Below, one piece after another: positions 20,166 to 31,682 of a stretch of DNA of 64,000 bases. The DNA is from Pegoplata infirma (Eukaryota; Arthropoda; Insecta; Diptera; Anthomyiidae). Below the pieces are notes generated by a model. That model was not told the DNA's origin. It saw only the letters and a program-made list of their open reading frames with translations, and ran no database searches. The DNA lies in assembly GCA_963921195.1 (NCBI GenBank), contig OY992536.1:89757007-89821006 (forward strand), written 5' to 3'. The number at the start of each line of letters is the position of its first letter. Positions within the stretch are counted from its first letter, which is position 1. The translations under genes were made by a program, and so were the position numbers.

Positions 20166-22926
20166 AATTTTGATCGCCGCACAGTGAATCGATCCCATAG
20201 TAAAATGGTGAAACCCGGTACAAACATTGATTTGGATCTTCTAATTTAAAATTTGAAATAAAATTTGTTCAATGGTTTTTAAATTAAATTTTAATTTTAA
20301 ATTTAAATTTTAAATATTTTTTTTTCATTGCTAAAAAAAAATTACATAATTTGTTTCAAAAGCTTTTCATCAAAGTTCCACTTTTTCCAAACAACAATTA
20401 GTTATTCTCTCCAACCTTTAAGCTTGGATTATCTCACCTTATCGGCCAATGGCGATTTTTTAGTTTTTTTGATGTTTTACCTTTTTCTACTTAAGAATCT
20501 ATATGATGTTTTAATAGGGAGAAATTTTTTTTTGAAACCTCTATTTTTACTTTTTCACGAAAATTTGTAAATTTTGTTGCATTTTTGAAATTTGACACAG
20601 TCGAATGCTCAAATGTTTCATTAGCTTCCATTTAACTAATAGTGCATACTATTTGGTGTAGTATTTTTATAGAAATATTTAACAACGCAATTATATGATA
20701 ATTTCTTATTTTAGTAAATATTTAATACAAAATTATGCAAAATAAACAATTTAAAAAAAAAAACGACATAAAAAACTTAATAAAAATGATGATCACTAAA
20801 ATAAATTAAGAATGAATTTTTTAAAATTTTAATTTCAGCACTTTTTTTCTTAAAGTCAATTAAATACAAACTTAAAAAATTAATGCCTTTAAGCTATTTA
20901 AGTATGCAATGATAATACCCTACACTTAACTAATCAAGCAAATACAAAACAAAGTGATGTCTAGCAAAGCAAAAAAAATTATGTGCAGCAAAAGGTTTTG
21001 ATTTTGGAGATAGCAATTCCTCAATATGACTGAGTTTACAATATTTAAATGACATTTAAAAGAAGTGAGGACAAATTTAGAAGGCGAATTGATTTTCGTA
21101 TGGGGAATGAAAGTTTTACCCTTTATTCCTACAAAAAAATTCGGTCCTTTGGTCACAAATTGGTATTTGGAAGCATTGGGATTTTCACAGGGGGAGATGA
21201 AAGGTGAAGGTTTGGTCAGAGTTTATCCAAATGCTTTCATACAGTCATGTTACTTTAAGAGAACATGACTGTATCAAACATTTTTTTATATATTAAAATA
21301 TTCTAAAAATAATTTTTAAACATAAAAACAAAAATAATTTACCAAAATAATGATTGTGTTATAAAAAATGTAATTGCTACTAAAACCAAAAATGCAAACA
21401 CGAGGTACATTGTTTTAAAAATAAACACACGGAGATCACAATATTTAAAAAAACTCTTTTCATAAAATAGAATTTTCTAAAATTCTTTTGTTACAAATAT
21501 CACATTTATTTTTATTTTTTTTTTTTGTAATTTTTAAATATTTTTTTTTTTTTTTGTAAATCTTTTATTTTTTACGTATCTTAAAACTTTTTAACATTTT
21601 GTTTAATTAAACAAAATATTACACTTTTTATTTGCAATTTTGTTTAACAAAACAAAATCCGTCTTCTTTCTTTAATAAAATTCCATACTGAACTGTCAAA
21701 ATCTCAGTTTTAATTCTAGGCTTTAACTTTTGTCGAGCTCTTAAAGTGTCATGTTTCCATGTTTTTTTTGTTGTTTAATACGACTCATTGTCAAGTTCTG
21801 TTTTTTTTTGTATTTTTGTAAATCGTGGTTTTTTTGTATTGAGTAAAATATTTTAATACTTTCGTAATGTTTTTGTTTGGGTATTTTAATTTTTTTTAAT
21901 TTTAAAAATTTCTTATCATTTTGTTGTTGTTTTTACAAAATATTGCTATTTATTTTGAGTTTGAAAACAAACAAAAAAAATTGAGTTTAGTTTTCAAACT
22001 GTAAAATTTCCCTATATTTTTGTACTCAAAAATTTTATAAATTTACAACTGTCCCTTGTTTAACATGTAAAAGAGACTAGACAGAACAATAACGGCACGG
22101 TAGTTTTAATACAATTTGACAATTTTAATTTTAAAAACCGAGACAGGCACGGCAAAAAAAAAATATTACTTGAATGACGTTTTCTCTCAATCTCCTTCTC
22201 TTTCTCATTTCAGTGCTTCGAAATTTTTACAAAAATTTCGATTTTCATTTACAATAGTATAAAATTCAAGCGTTTATATACACTTAATTATTTTAAAATA
22301 TAATAATAAGCATTATTTTTTTCAATAAATTACACTTTTTTATAAAAATAAAAAAATGCCACTGAACACAAAAATTACAGTTTTTTTATGTTATTGTTTT
22401 CTGTAACCCCTCAGCTACACCTTCCATAATTATGTAGACATACAGCAACAAACACACACAAAACCTAAATAAATATTTGTTTGTTGTTATTGTTTTGTGT
22501 ATATTTTTAACAACGGCAACTGTCCAACATGATTTGTCAACTTTTGATTCTTCCGAAAATCCGGGCAATTTTCGATGATTTTTTAAATAAACAATTGGAC
22601 GTAATTCGAAATTTTTTTCTTATAAAAAAGTTATTATAAAAATATTTAGTTCTTTAGATATTTCTCTACCGCAAAATTGTACGTTCGAAAAATATTGCTT
22701 TTCAAATTTTTTTAGAACCCTAATCATTTTTAGTTTCAAAGAATTTTCCTCACGAAAATTTTTAAATTTTCGAAAATCTAAGAGCAGACGGAGATCTTAA
22801 AAATCTCAGATTCAAAAAATCTTTGTAAAAATTCTTAAATTCTGTTATATTTTTCCCGAAAAAAACTCTGATTTAATTCAATAACTCTTAGAAAGAATCA
22901 TTGTAATTTTTGGTATAGATAAATTC
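20166..22926. other. Longest stretch without recognised repeats
   Basis: AT-rich intron sequence with no match seen elsewhere in the window. It includes a perfect hairpin with 13-bp stem (21239-21251 against 21262-21274, loop ctttaagaga-like). On the plus strand there is a pyrimidine tract plus cag near 22180-22211 that mimics a splice acceptor but lies on the strand opposite to the gene. The somewhat GC-richer parts at 21060-21240 and 22065-22210 may be conserved non-coding or untranslated sequence, which cannot be tested here. Confidence 0.4.
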
Positions 22927-23238
22927 CAGACATGGGCGTTAATGATTACGTTGTGTAATTGATTACAGTTTCAATTACAATTACATGAAAGGTCGGTCAT
23001 ACATTTGGCTCCCCTAGGGGCACTTTAGGGTAAGTTACAGACATGGGCGTTAATGATTACATTATGTAATTGATTACAGTTTCAATTACAATTAGATGTA
23101 ATTAGTAATTGAAAATTTTCAATTTTACTTGTAATTGTAATTGTAATTGTAATTGAAAAAACTCAATTACTAATTACATGTAATTGTAATTGAAACTGTA
23201 ATCAATTACACAATTGTAATCATAAACGCCCATGTCTG
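22927..23238. mobile_element. CAGACATGGGCGTTAATGAT MITE plus a solitary left end
   Basis: A 201-bp element (23038-23238) with about 60-bp terminal inverted repeats built from 'attacaattacatgtaatt' words. It is preceded at 22927-22990 by a second copy of the left terminus alone. The two left ends are separated by about 50 bp of unrelated GC-richer sequence. Non-coding. Confidence 0.75.
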
Positions 23239-23439
23239 ATAAATTCTTAAGGTCGAAACATTTTTTCCCCATGAAAATTTGTAAGGTTCGAAGTCTTATA
23301 TTTCGGTAACAACAGTTTTTCTTTGTTTTCTGTTTTTATTTTTTCTGTTTCTTCACTTTCTTTATTATTTTCCTTTCATCTTTTTCTTATATTTTTTCTT
23401 ATCTTTTTTCTTCTTTTTCTAAAAAATTAGTTTTGATAA

Positions 23440-25190
23440 AAAAAGGTACTTTTTTATAAAAATTATTTACCAGATTGTGCTTTTTCAATTTAAAGTACCA
23501 AAAAAGTACTAAAATAATACCAAATTAGAACTTTGTTATAAAAAGTACCATAATAGTGTTTTTTTTTTTAATATAAATATGAATGAATATTGTTGATAAA
23601 ATATAGTATGTGATTTTTTTAGTACCAAAATAGTTATTTAAAAAAAATACTTTTTTTTACTTCTTATGAAAAAGTACATTTTTATACAAGCTATCAAAAT
23701 AGTACTACTTAATTAAAAATATCAAATAATGATTTTATATCTGTACACTGAATAATAAATAAATTGTTTACAAAGATATTAAAAATAAAAAAATAAAATA
23801 AAAAAATAATAGTACTTTTGTATAAAATGTAGCAAAATAGTACTTTTATATAAGAAATATACCAAAAAATAACAATTTTTTTACTTTTTATGAAAATCTT
23901 CATCTTCGTTATAAAAAATGTTTATAAAAAAACTATTTTGGTACTTCTTTAATAAAATAATTATTTCGGTACTTTTTTATTTTGGTACTATAAAAGTACT
24001 ATAAAAAATTACAATGATACTTTTGGATATTTTTATAAAAAGAAATACTATTTTAGTTGTCTGTATTAAAATTACTTTAAAAAAAAAATTGTATCAGATT
24101 GAAATTTTTTAATAAGTACCAAAATAGTAAAAAAGGTTAAAAAAAGTACTTTTTGACTATAAGTACCAAATTAGGACTTTCGTTTAAAGAATACCAAAAA
24201 TATACATTTTCATAAAAAAGTACTATTTTTTACTTTTTACGAAAATGTTCTATTTTGGTCCTTCTTTAAAAAAGTATTATTTTGATGCTTTTAAAAAAAA
24301 AAAATATTTTTTTTTTAATTCTATAGAAATTATTAAAATCCTACATTTTTAATAACTAAAAAATATTACTTTTTTAGTACTCTTTATGTAAAAGTACTAT
24401 TTTGCTACTTTTGGTAACTCTGTAAAATATTATGTAAAATAACTGTAATCTCAATTTAACAGATATTTGACAGAGTTTTCTGTCAAAATACAGATTTAAA
24501 GAAAATAATTTGTTGTAACAAAAAAACAAAGTTTTATCTGTTATATTACTTTTAACTTTGTAATCTTTATTTTACAGATAGTAAACAGAGTTTTCTGCTA
24601 AAATAAAGATTTAAGCAAAGTACTTTGTATTTTTTGTACCCAAAAAAATAAGTTTTATCTGTATTTTTACTTATTACTACTATGTTATCTTAATTTCATA
24701 GTTAAAAACTGATTTTTCTGTAAAAATTTTAACTGTATTTTTTTTTTTAAGAAAAAAAAGATTAAGTACCAAAAAAGTTAAAAAAAAAACCTTTTCTGAA
24801 ATCTTATAAAATTTTGCAAAATAATATGCATTTAACTAAATTCTGTAAATTCACAAAGTTTTTTTCTTTAAAATTTTGGTTGCATCAAATGCATTTTACA
24901 AATATATGTAAATTTGCAGAGTTTTCTTTGTTTAATATTGCTTTATTTAACCAATATTTTACTAGAAACGCTGTAAATTAACAGTTTTTTTGCCCAAGTT
25001 ATTTTACAGAGTTTTATTTTGTTTTTTTTTGTAAAAAAAAAGTTTTTTTTTAAAAATATGTACTACTTATTTTGGTATTTTTTATAAAAGAAGTACTACG
25101 TTGGTACTTTTTTACAAAAAGTATTGTACATATTGGTACTTTTTTAAAAAAAAAAGTAATATATTGGTACTTTAAACAAAAAAATATTGC
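23440..25190. repeat. GTACCAAAATAGTACTTTTT array
   Basis: Dozens of degenerate copies of 'aaagtaccaaaatagtactttt' in both orientations, with frequent GTAC. The array is broken by the block at 24416-24790. The unit is nearly self-complementary, so single strands would fold extensively. No coding content. Confidence 0.65.
24416..24790. repeat. Roughly 110-bp direct repeats with ACAGAGTTTTCTG
   Basis: Three decayed copies of 'taatctcaatttaacagat...acagagttttctgtcaaaatacag', at about 24445, 24560 and 24675. They interrupt the GTAC-rich array. A weaker form ('gcagagttttctttg', 'acagagttttattttg') continues to 25020. Confidence 0.55.
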
Positions 25191-25280
25191 TATTAATAAA
25201 ATATTTCCATCCAAAATTCTAATTCTACTCAAACAAAATTTTGTTTTTGCAAAAATGTATTAAACTATTTTTTTAAACAT

Positions 25281-25320
25281 TGCATTCGGAAAAGTTGAAT
25301 TCAACTTTTCTATTTGTTTT
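25281..25320 (+). repeat. DINE-like tail with a 22-bp perfect palindrome
   Basis: 'attcggaaaagttgaattcaacttttctatttgttttt' resembles the DINE subfamily A tail. The part 25289-25310 (GAAAAGTTGAA/TTCAACTTTTC) is a perfect palindrome. It closes the GTAC-rich array, which may therefore sit inside a decayed DINE element. Confidence 0.4.
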
Positions 25321-26139
25321 TAGTTATGACAGTCTTGTAGTAAATGAGTGATAAAGTTACAGATATAATCCTAACCCTGTTAATCTATGTAGAGATGTAA
25401 TTGTTTACCATTTCTTCTTTTATTTGCTTTGTTTAGTTATTTTTATTTGTTTTTATTTTAAATAAATATATATTTATATTCCTTTATTTCTTTTGTTTTT
25501 ATAGTGATTTTCTAGTTTAATTTGTTTTTCTCTCGTTATTGTTTTTAAGTTGACATTCTATAAAGTGAGTTGATTCTTCACAAAAAAATTTCTACCGATA
25601 ACAATTTGTAGGTACTCGTATTACGTGAATTTTACAGATCATACTCCCATGTTCCTTTAAAAAAAATTATAAGTATCATATAGTAGAAAACAGATGTTTT
25701 CTTGCCGTGTATTTAATACATATTATTAGAAATAGAGCATTGTAGTATTTTAACGGAGATAAGCAACCTTTAGAACAATGGGGGCCCATATTAAACAAGT
25801 TTTTCAAACATTCTCAAAATATGAATATTAGTACGTACCGGTAGTTTTATCAATAGCCATACTTTATCCATAAACGTACACAGAAGAATATATTAGGTGG
25901 AAAAAATTGAGTAAGTGGGAATTTACACACAGACATTTTTCTTTGATTTTTTTTTTCAATTCCCTTTTCAAAATTTCTTCGTTTTATTCTCTTATTCTAT
26001 CTCTTTTGCCCACAAACTCGAGTGCAGTAACAGACATGCAAGAAAAAAAATGTGTGTTTAAAGTCCCATTAATCTCTTATTAAAAAAAATTCGAAGTTTT
26101 TTAATGATGTAATTGAAATTTTACTTAAATAAACTGTTT
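25321..26139. other. Gene-free intron sequence
   Basis: No repeats, exons or RNA genes seen. Moderately AT-rich with ordinary complexity. Confidence 0.45.
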
Positions 26140-26275
26140 TTAAATAGTCTTGACAAGATCTTTACAAAATCGAAACACGTGTCGACTTAGACTTATAACT
26201 TAGACTTATAACATATATATATAATTGCATAACATTAATAAATTGAAAACTGAAAAATAATTTTCTTGAAAACTA
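26140..26275 (+). repeat. Fragment of the CTCGAGG-ended repeat
   Basis: 'agtcttgacaagatc', 'cgaaacacgtgtcgact' and 'attttcttgaaaacta' match the right arm at 16480-16600. A G-family MITE begins at TA exactly where this copy stops. Confidence 0.55.
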
Positions 26276-26446
26276 CACTTAAAAAATTATGTCATTAACT
26301 GTTTGTAGTTTTTTTTTTAAAAGTTTAACGTTTTGTCGTTTTTAAAAGAAAAACCATTTGTTTAACGTTCAGTTTTTACATGACTATTTTTGTTCCTTGT
26401 TACAAAAATAACAACATAAAAAATAAAGAGTTTCATTAGCATTTAA

Positions 26447-27027
26447 CGAGAGAGCGGACGAGCTCGCGAAACAAGGTGCTGATGGTATTGGTATTTCTGT
26501 GCATATTGATCCACCAATCCAGCACTTTAGATCGCTACGCGACATTCAAAACACTGCAATGGCTAATAGAAAGTGGAGAGAGCTAACGACGAGTGCGATC
26601 AGTAAAAGATTGTGGGCATGCTACAATCTAAGAAAAACTGAATACTTACTCTCACTCACTAGATGGAACTGCCGTGTACTTACTGGAGTGATCACCGGGC
26701 ACTGCCTAATAGGTTATCATAGAAAGAAGATGGGACTTATTTCTGATGCAAGCTGTAGAAGGTGCGATGAACCTAACACTGAAGAAACGGTCGAACATAT
26801 TCTTTGCCAATGTCCTGCTTTGGCCAGAACCCGACTGCACATTTTAGGCAGACATGACTTCGAGAGCTTGGAAACCGTTTCGAATGTCGACCTAAGGCAA
26901 ATATTACAATTCGCGATGAGGACAAACGCGTTCTATCAGCGTCGCTGAGGAATTATTGTGGTTTCGCTATGGACCATCCGGTCTATGTGAGGAGTCTTTG
27001 ACTCCGCCACCTCTAACCTAACCTAAC
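26447..27027 (+). mobile_element. 5'-truncated non-LTR retrotransposon with CTAAC tail
   Basis: Inserted in a G-family MITE with the target duplication CATTAGCATTTAA/CATTAGCATTCAA on either side. It starts in the middle of an ORF2 and ends with about 80 bases of 3' UTR and the tail 'ctctaacctaacctaac'. Truncation at the 5' end, a target duplication above 10 bp and a simple-repeat tail are standard signs of target-primed reverse transcription. Confidence 0.85.
26448..26948 (+). pseudogene. Non-LTR ORF2 C-terminus (RNase H end and CCHC motif)
   Basis: An open frame of 166 codons to the stop at 26946-26948, entered in mid-gene with no start codon of its own. It opens with ERADELAKQGAD, the last motif of the LINE-type RNase H domain (its Asp is a catalytic residue). 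About 90 residues on comes the cysteine-histidine cluster CRRCDEPNTEETVEHILCQC, typical of the C-terminus of RNase H-bearing LINEs (R1/LOA/I group). Endonuclease and reverse transcriptase are absent, so it cannot be active. The lack of internal stops suggests a recent insertion. An ATG at 26499 is probably incidental. The exact clade is uncertain. Confidence 0.85.
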
Positions 27028-27429
27028 CATTAGCATTCAATTTTTAAAGTCATTTATTTTTGTTCCGTAAGTAAAAATAAGTGAGTCCACTTTAATTTTG
27101 AATGATTTGTGTACTTTATTAATTTTTTTTTTTAATTGTTGACATTTTTGAAGGGGAAATCATTAGTTTTTATTTACATGTGTGAGTTATTTTTTTGAAA
27201 TAAAAAATTAAAAAAAATATTTATAGAAATATAAAAACATGTTTGTATCAATTGACTTTGGCACGATGGGTAATTGATTGCGTGATCGATTCCCCAAAAT
27301 TATATTGAAAATTTTTTAAAAATTAATTTACTTAGTAGAAAAATTATAAAAAAAAACATACGAAATCATTAATTTTTAAAGTTTTCGTATGATATTTTTT
27401 TATTTTGAATTTGTTGGTATTAATACTTT

Positions 27430-27672
27430 AGTTTGTGCACAAACGATTTGTCATTAGACTCGTTTGCTACTTTGTAGTAAATAGTTTCTATTTTTGCTAA
27501 ATAATCTTGACAATGGAATCTGACAAATTCCGAAACACGTGTTGATTAAGTCTTGCAAAAATGACCAACATAAATAAATTTAAAACAAAAAAAAAAATTC
27601 TTGAAAATTATGCTGAGAATATCATGGTTTTAATTAGTAAAGAAAATAATGACCTCGAGCTAGAATAAACAT
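27430..27672 (+). repeat. CTCGAGG-ended repeat, nearly complete copy
   Basis: 'tttgctaaataatcttgac', 'ccgaaacacgtgttgatt', 'gagaatatcatggtttt' and the end 'atgacctcgagctagaataaa'. This order also makes up each arm at 16083-17470. Confidence 0.6.
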
Positions 27673-28163
27673 CCTCACAATTAATCGGCATTTAATAAAT
27701 GTTTCCTAAAAGTTTACTCATTGTTAACTGGTGGAAAATTGATCAATTTTTTAATCAATGTTATTAAAAATTTACTCCATGCTTATGCTTATGCTTAATC
27801 TTTATATCTTCCTTGTTTAAATTGTTTTGGTAAATCGAAATTTTTAAAATGACCCAATTAATGCTAATTCGCTGCTATTTCACAACACCCATATATTTTC
27901 AAAATTTAATATTCGACCCAATTTAATGTTAATTCGCCGTTTTATTCCAATAGCCATATTTCTTTTTATATCCCAATTTAAATATTATTCATTTTAATAA
28001 TCCATTTAAATTTTTTGTATATATTCGTAATCTTATTTAATTCTTAATTGTACTGTTTTTGACATATAATTCAATTTAATTCTTATTGTTAGTCATAATT
28101 CTTGCTATAGACGAACTTAGGCAAATAATACCGATAAATGTCTTAAAATTTGAAGTATTGATT
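27673..28163. other. Gene-free intron sequence
   Basis: AT-rich, with a loose duplication of 'acccaatttaatgctaattcgctg' (27852 and 27915). Nothing else seen. Confidence 0.4.
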
Positions 28164-28703
28164 ACACCGTCCGACAAAAATGAAAAAAATCGTTTAACAC
28201 AAACTCGATAATATACGTTTGAAACTAGAGTCTAAATGTAGTAAAACTGCATTCACAGGTTATCTTTTCGTGATCCAGTATTTTTTTAATATTTGTACTT
28301 GTCCTAGCATACCACTAGAGATAGCAAATCAAAGAGGAGGATCACCCCTTATTTTCCTATCAAAAATGTATCCTTCAATATTATCAAAATTTTCAATAAA
28401 ATATTTTGATATGGTTTTCAAATGACTGTATTTCATATCCTTTTATCCTGATATGGCAAAATAAAAAATGTAAAAATTAGGGGAGACCCTCCTCTTTCAT
28501 TTGTCATTACCAGAGTCATTCTAGGGCAAGTACAAATATTTCAAAAATATTTTACGAAATGTATCCGTTAAAATTTTAAAATCCTTTTAAAAGGAAACAG
28601 GATCACGAAATGAAAAACTGTATATGCAGTTTTTCTCCATTTTATCTCTACCTTCAGATGTATATCATCCGGATCATGCTTAATATTGGCTGTCGGACGG
28701 TGT
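28164..28703. mobile_element. Full-length foldback element ACACCGTCCGACA
   Basis: Termini ACACCGTCCGACA and TGTCGGACGGTG. The two halves are inverted copies over almost their whole length: 'cgtgatccagta' (28269) against 'caggatcacgaaa' (28600), 'gtacttgtcctag' (28296) against 'ctagggcaagtac' (28522), and 'agaggaggatcacccctta' (28337) against 'taggggagaccctcctct' (28479). The centre is near 28435. No transposase. Confidence 0.75.
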
Positions 28704-28737
28704 TATAATTGTGAATGAAACTTAAATGTTAAATATG

Positions 28738-29542
28738 CACTCAAAATATTTTGTAGGCAAAAATAAATGAAAAACACACTTAAAACCAGTGAATAAACAA
28801 TTGAAAACCATCCCAGTAATTATTCATTTGTTTTAACAAACATCAACATTTATTTTTTATTGTTGACAAAATTTTCTAAAATAAATAACATTAAAAAATT
28901 ACGTTTTTTCATTCTTTTTTACCAACAAATTCGAAAAAAAATAACCTACGAAAACATTAAAAATTAATGATAGTTCTGTTATTTTTACCAACAAATTCCA
29001 AAAAAATAACCTGCGAAAACATTAAAAATTAATGATTTTGTAGGTTATTTTTTACAATTTTCTATTGAAATATTTTTTTAAAATTTTTTAATAACATTTT
29101 GGGGAATCGATCCCGCAATCAACTACATTCTGGCCAGACACTCTACCCATCGTGCCAAAGTGACTTGATACAAGCATGTTTTATATTTCTATAAATAATT
29201 TTTTGATTTTTTTTTCTACAAAAAAATAACCTACTTGTGTAGGTAAAAACTAATGATTTCTCATTAAAAAATACCAACAATTTAAAAAAAAAAATGACAC
29301 ACAAATCATTAAAAATTTAAAGAATAATCAGTAGTTTTTACTTACAGAACAAAAATAAATTACCTTAAAGATTAAATGTTAATGAAAGTCTTTATTTTTT
29401 AGTGTGTTATTTTTGAAACAAAGGACAGAAGTAGTCATTAATAAAAACTGAACATCAAACAAATGTTTTTTCTTTTAAAAACGACTAAACGGAAAACTTT
29501 TTAAATAAACTATAAACAGTTAATGACATAATTTTTTGAGTG
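28738..29542 (-). mobile_element. CACTCAAAA MITE (G family), copy 4
   Basis: Reverse orientation, 805 bp, ends CACTCAAAATATTTTGTAGG and AATTTTTTGAGTG, flanked by TG on both sides (perhaps a decayed or variant TA). Nearly identical to the next copy 88 bp downstream. It contains the tRNA-like module at about 29098-29170. Confidence 0.85.
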
Positions 29543-29630
29543 TGGTTATTTTGTTATTTAGAAATTTTTAAAAATAATTCCATATAAATTTTAAATTATT
29601 AATTTTTTAATATACAAAGATTTCAATCTA

Positions 29631-30441
29631 CACTCAAAATATTTTGTAGGCAAAAACAAAAGAAAAACACACTTAAAACCAGTGAATAAACAATTGAAAA
29701 CCATCCCAGTAATTATTCATTTGTTTTAAAAACATCAACATTTATTTTTTACTGTTGGCAAAATTTTCTAAAATAAATAACACTAAACATTAAAAAATTA
29801 CGGTTTTTTCATTCTTTTTTACCAACAAATTCGAAAAAAATAACCTACGAAAACATTAAAAATTAATGATAGTTCTGTTATTTTTACCAACAAATTCCAA
29901 AAAAATAACCTACCAAAACATTAAAAATTAATGATTTCGTAGGTTATTTTATACAATTTTCTATTGAAATATTTTTTTAAAATTTTTTAATAAAATTTTG
30001 GGGAATCGATCCCGCAATCAACTACATTCTGGCCAGACACTCTACCCATCGTGCCAAAGCCACTTGATACAAATATGTTTTTATATTTCTATAAATAATT
30101 TTTTGAATTTTTTTTCTACAAACAAATAACTGACTTGTGTAGGTAAAAACTAATGATATATCATTAAAAAATACCAACAATTTTAAAAAAAATTACTTAC
30201 ACAAATCATTAAAAATTTAAAGAATAATCAGTAGTTTTTACTTACAGAACAAAAATAAATGACTTTATAAATTAAATGTTAGTGAAAGTCTATATTTTTA
30301 GTGTGTTATTTTTGAAACAAAGGACTGATGTAGTCATTAATAAAAACTGAACATCAAACAAATGTTTTTTCTTTTAAAAACGACTAAACGGAAAACTTTT
30401 TAAATAAACTACAAACAGTTAATGACATAATTTTTTGAGTG
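29631..30441 (-). mobile_element. CACTCAAAA MITE (G family), copy 5
   Basis: 811 bp, flanked by TA (29629-29630 and 30442-30443). Same orientation as copy 4 and differing from it only by scattered substitutions and small indels, so the two are recent relatives. Confidence 0.88.
29998..30070 (-). repeat. tRNA-like module inside the G-family MITE
   Basis: Read on the minus strand: A-box-like TGGCACGATGGGTAGAGTG, then 'tctggccagaatgtag', then B-box-like GGGATCGATTCCCC, followed by CAAAA. The spacing fits a tRNA D arm and T arm. The acceptor stem is weak (CTTTGG against CCAAAA). The module is conserved in all long G copies (17000, 27245, 29098, 29998), so it is part of the element. Confidence 0.45.
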
Positions 30442-30443
30442 TA

Positions 30444-31188
30444 TCTAATTAAATTCGTCTGAATTTTTAACAATAAATTTTACTAATTTTTTATTATCAA
30501 AAACTTTTGTTCATTTTAAATAGTTTAGTAATAAGTTCAAAATGATCCCATAACTAATAAATAATTTATAATATTTCATGTCACTTTATAGTATTTTCCT
30601 AAAACTTTATAACAACATTTTTTATTGGTGTGAAATATACAATAGGAGTATTCCAATGTTTCAAGTTAGAAGTACCAAAAAATATTTTTTTCTCAAATGC
30701 GCAGCTTCAAAGAAACTGTGATATTTGATTGTTCCCACATTCTTTTTTGAAGTATTAACTTTTTAGCATTTCCAATTTTTTACGTTCTCATGAATACCCC
30801 TACTTTTAGTTTGCGTGTTTAATTTCTCACAAAAAGTAATTAAAATTGTCTAGATTTATCAATAAATTTAAGCTTTAAATAAACATTAAAACAATACAAT
30901 TATTTTATTTTATCATGTACAATGTTTCTATTTCCCATTAATTATAATTAAAAAATAAATAAACTAAGCCCGAGTAAAAAATTTAATATAATAATAAATA
31001 AATTTAAAACAGAAAAATGATTTTCTTAAAAGTTATTCTATGAGAATATCATAGTTTTAATTAGTAGAGGAAAAAATGACCTCAAAATATAATAAATATT
31101 AAGTTTGTTAAATTTTTAATAAATTAAGTTGTTTATAATAAAGAAATTAGTTATTCATTCTACATTTTAATTGTGCAATAAAAAAAGA
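30444..31188. other. Gene-free intron with one repeat fragment
   Basis: Unmatched AT-rich sequence except 31000-31095, where 'gagaatatcatagttttaatt' and 'aaaatgacctca' mark a fragment of the CTCGAGG-ended repeat. Confidence 0.45.
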
Positions 31189-31644
31189 GTTTATTCTAGT
31201 TCGAGGTCACTTATTTGTCCCATTATGAAATAACATTATAAGTACTAATGTTAACTCCACTTTCTCTCTTAGCATATTCTCCCAGCATTAACTCATAGAG
31301 TGTCTGCTTTCAAAAACAAACAATAAGTAGGTTTGAATATTAGATCGATCTTTTTACCGTAGTTAGGCACAGGGCTGAAATAATTGAGGATATGAATATT
31401 TGATATTTGGACCACAATAGTATTACCAAAATTTTTTTAAAGAATTCTAGTGATGGGGAAATAATTGGAAAATTCTCGAAACAATCACCAATTTAATCTT
31501 GAAAATAACAAAAATTTTTAAAACAGAAAAAACTCTACGAGTAGTTGTTGGAAGAATATTTTAAGAGAGAAAGTTTAGAAAACGTAAGTACTTGTTATGC
31601 TAATTAATAATAAGAAAAATAATTGGCCTCGAACTAGAATAAAC
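31189..31644. mobile_element. GTTTATTCTAGTTCGAGG-terminated repeat
   Basis: 456 bp between GTTTATTCTAGTTCGAGGTC and its complement (ggcctcgaactagaataaac). The left half matches 5687-5785. Similar CTCGAGG ends occur on the repeats at 16083, 27670, 34031 and 34155, suggesting one terminus type shared by several families. Confidence 0.6.
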
Positions 31645-31682
31645 TATTTTTTATTAATAAAATACTTTATTATACATAATTA

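Larger units (their letters stand above)
26276..27420 (+). mobile_element. CACTCAAAA MITE (G family), copy 3, split by a LINE
   Basis: It starts CACTTAAAAAATTATGTCAT after TA. It is colinear with copy 1 up to 'tttcattagcattt', is broken by the LINE at 26447-27027, resumes at 'cattagcattcaa' and stops at about 27420 without its right terminus. Its tRNA-like module (27245-27300) has an internal deletion. Confidence 0.75.

Noticed and set aside
21065..21268. 67-codon plus-strand frame
   Set aside because: A minus-strand frame covers part of it, it ends in a hairpin, and no family is recognised; not enough to call a gene.
22180..22213. Pyrimidine tract plus cag as a splice acceptor
   Set aside because: It looks good on the plus strand, but the only host gene is on the minus strand and no plus-strand exon frame follows.
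22386..22568. Minus-strand frame as another first exon
   Set aside because: It has no ATG at its start, no convincing donor in phase 2 and no recognisable peptide.
27005..27027. Telomeric TTAGG-type repeat
   Set aside because: Only two to three CTAAC units at the end of a LINE; better explained as the element's own tail.
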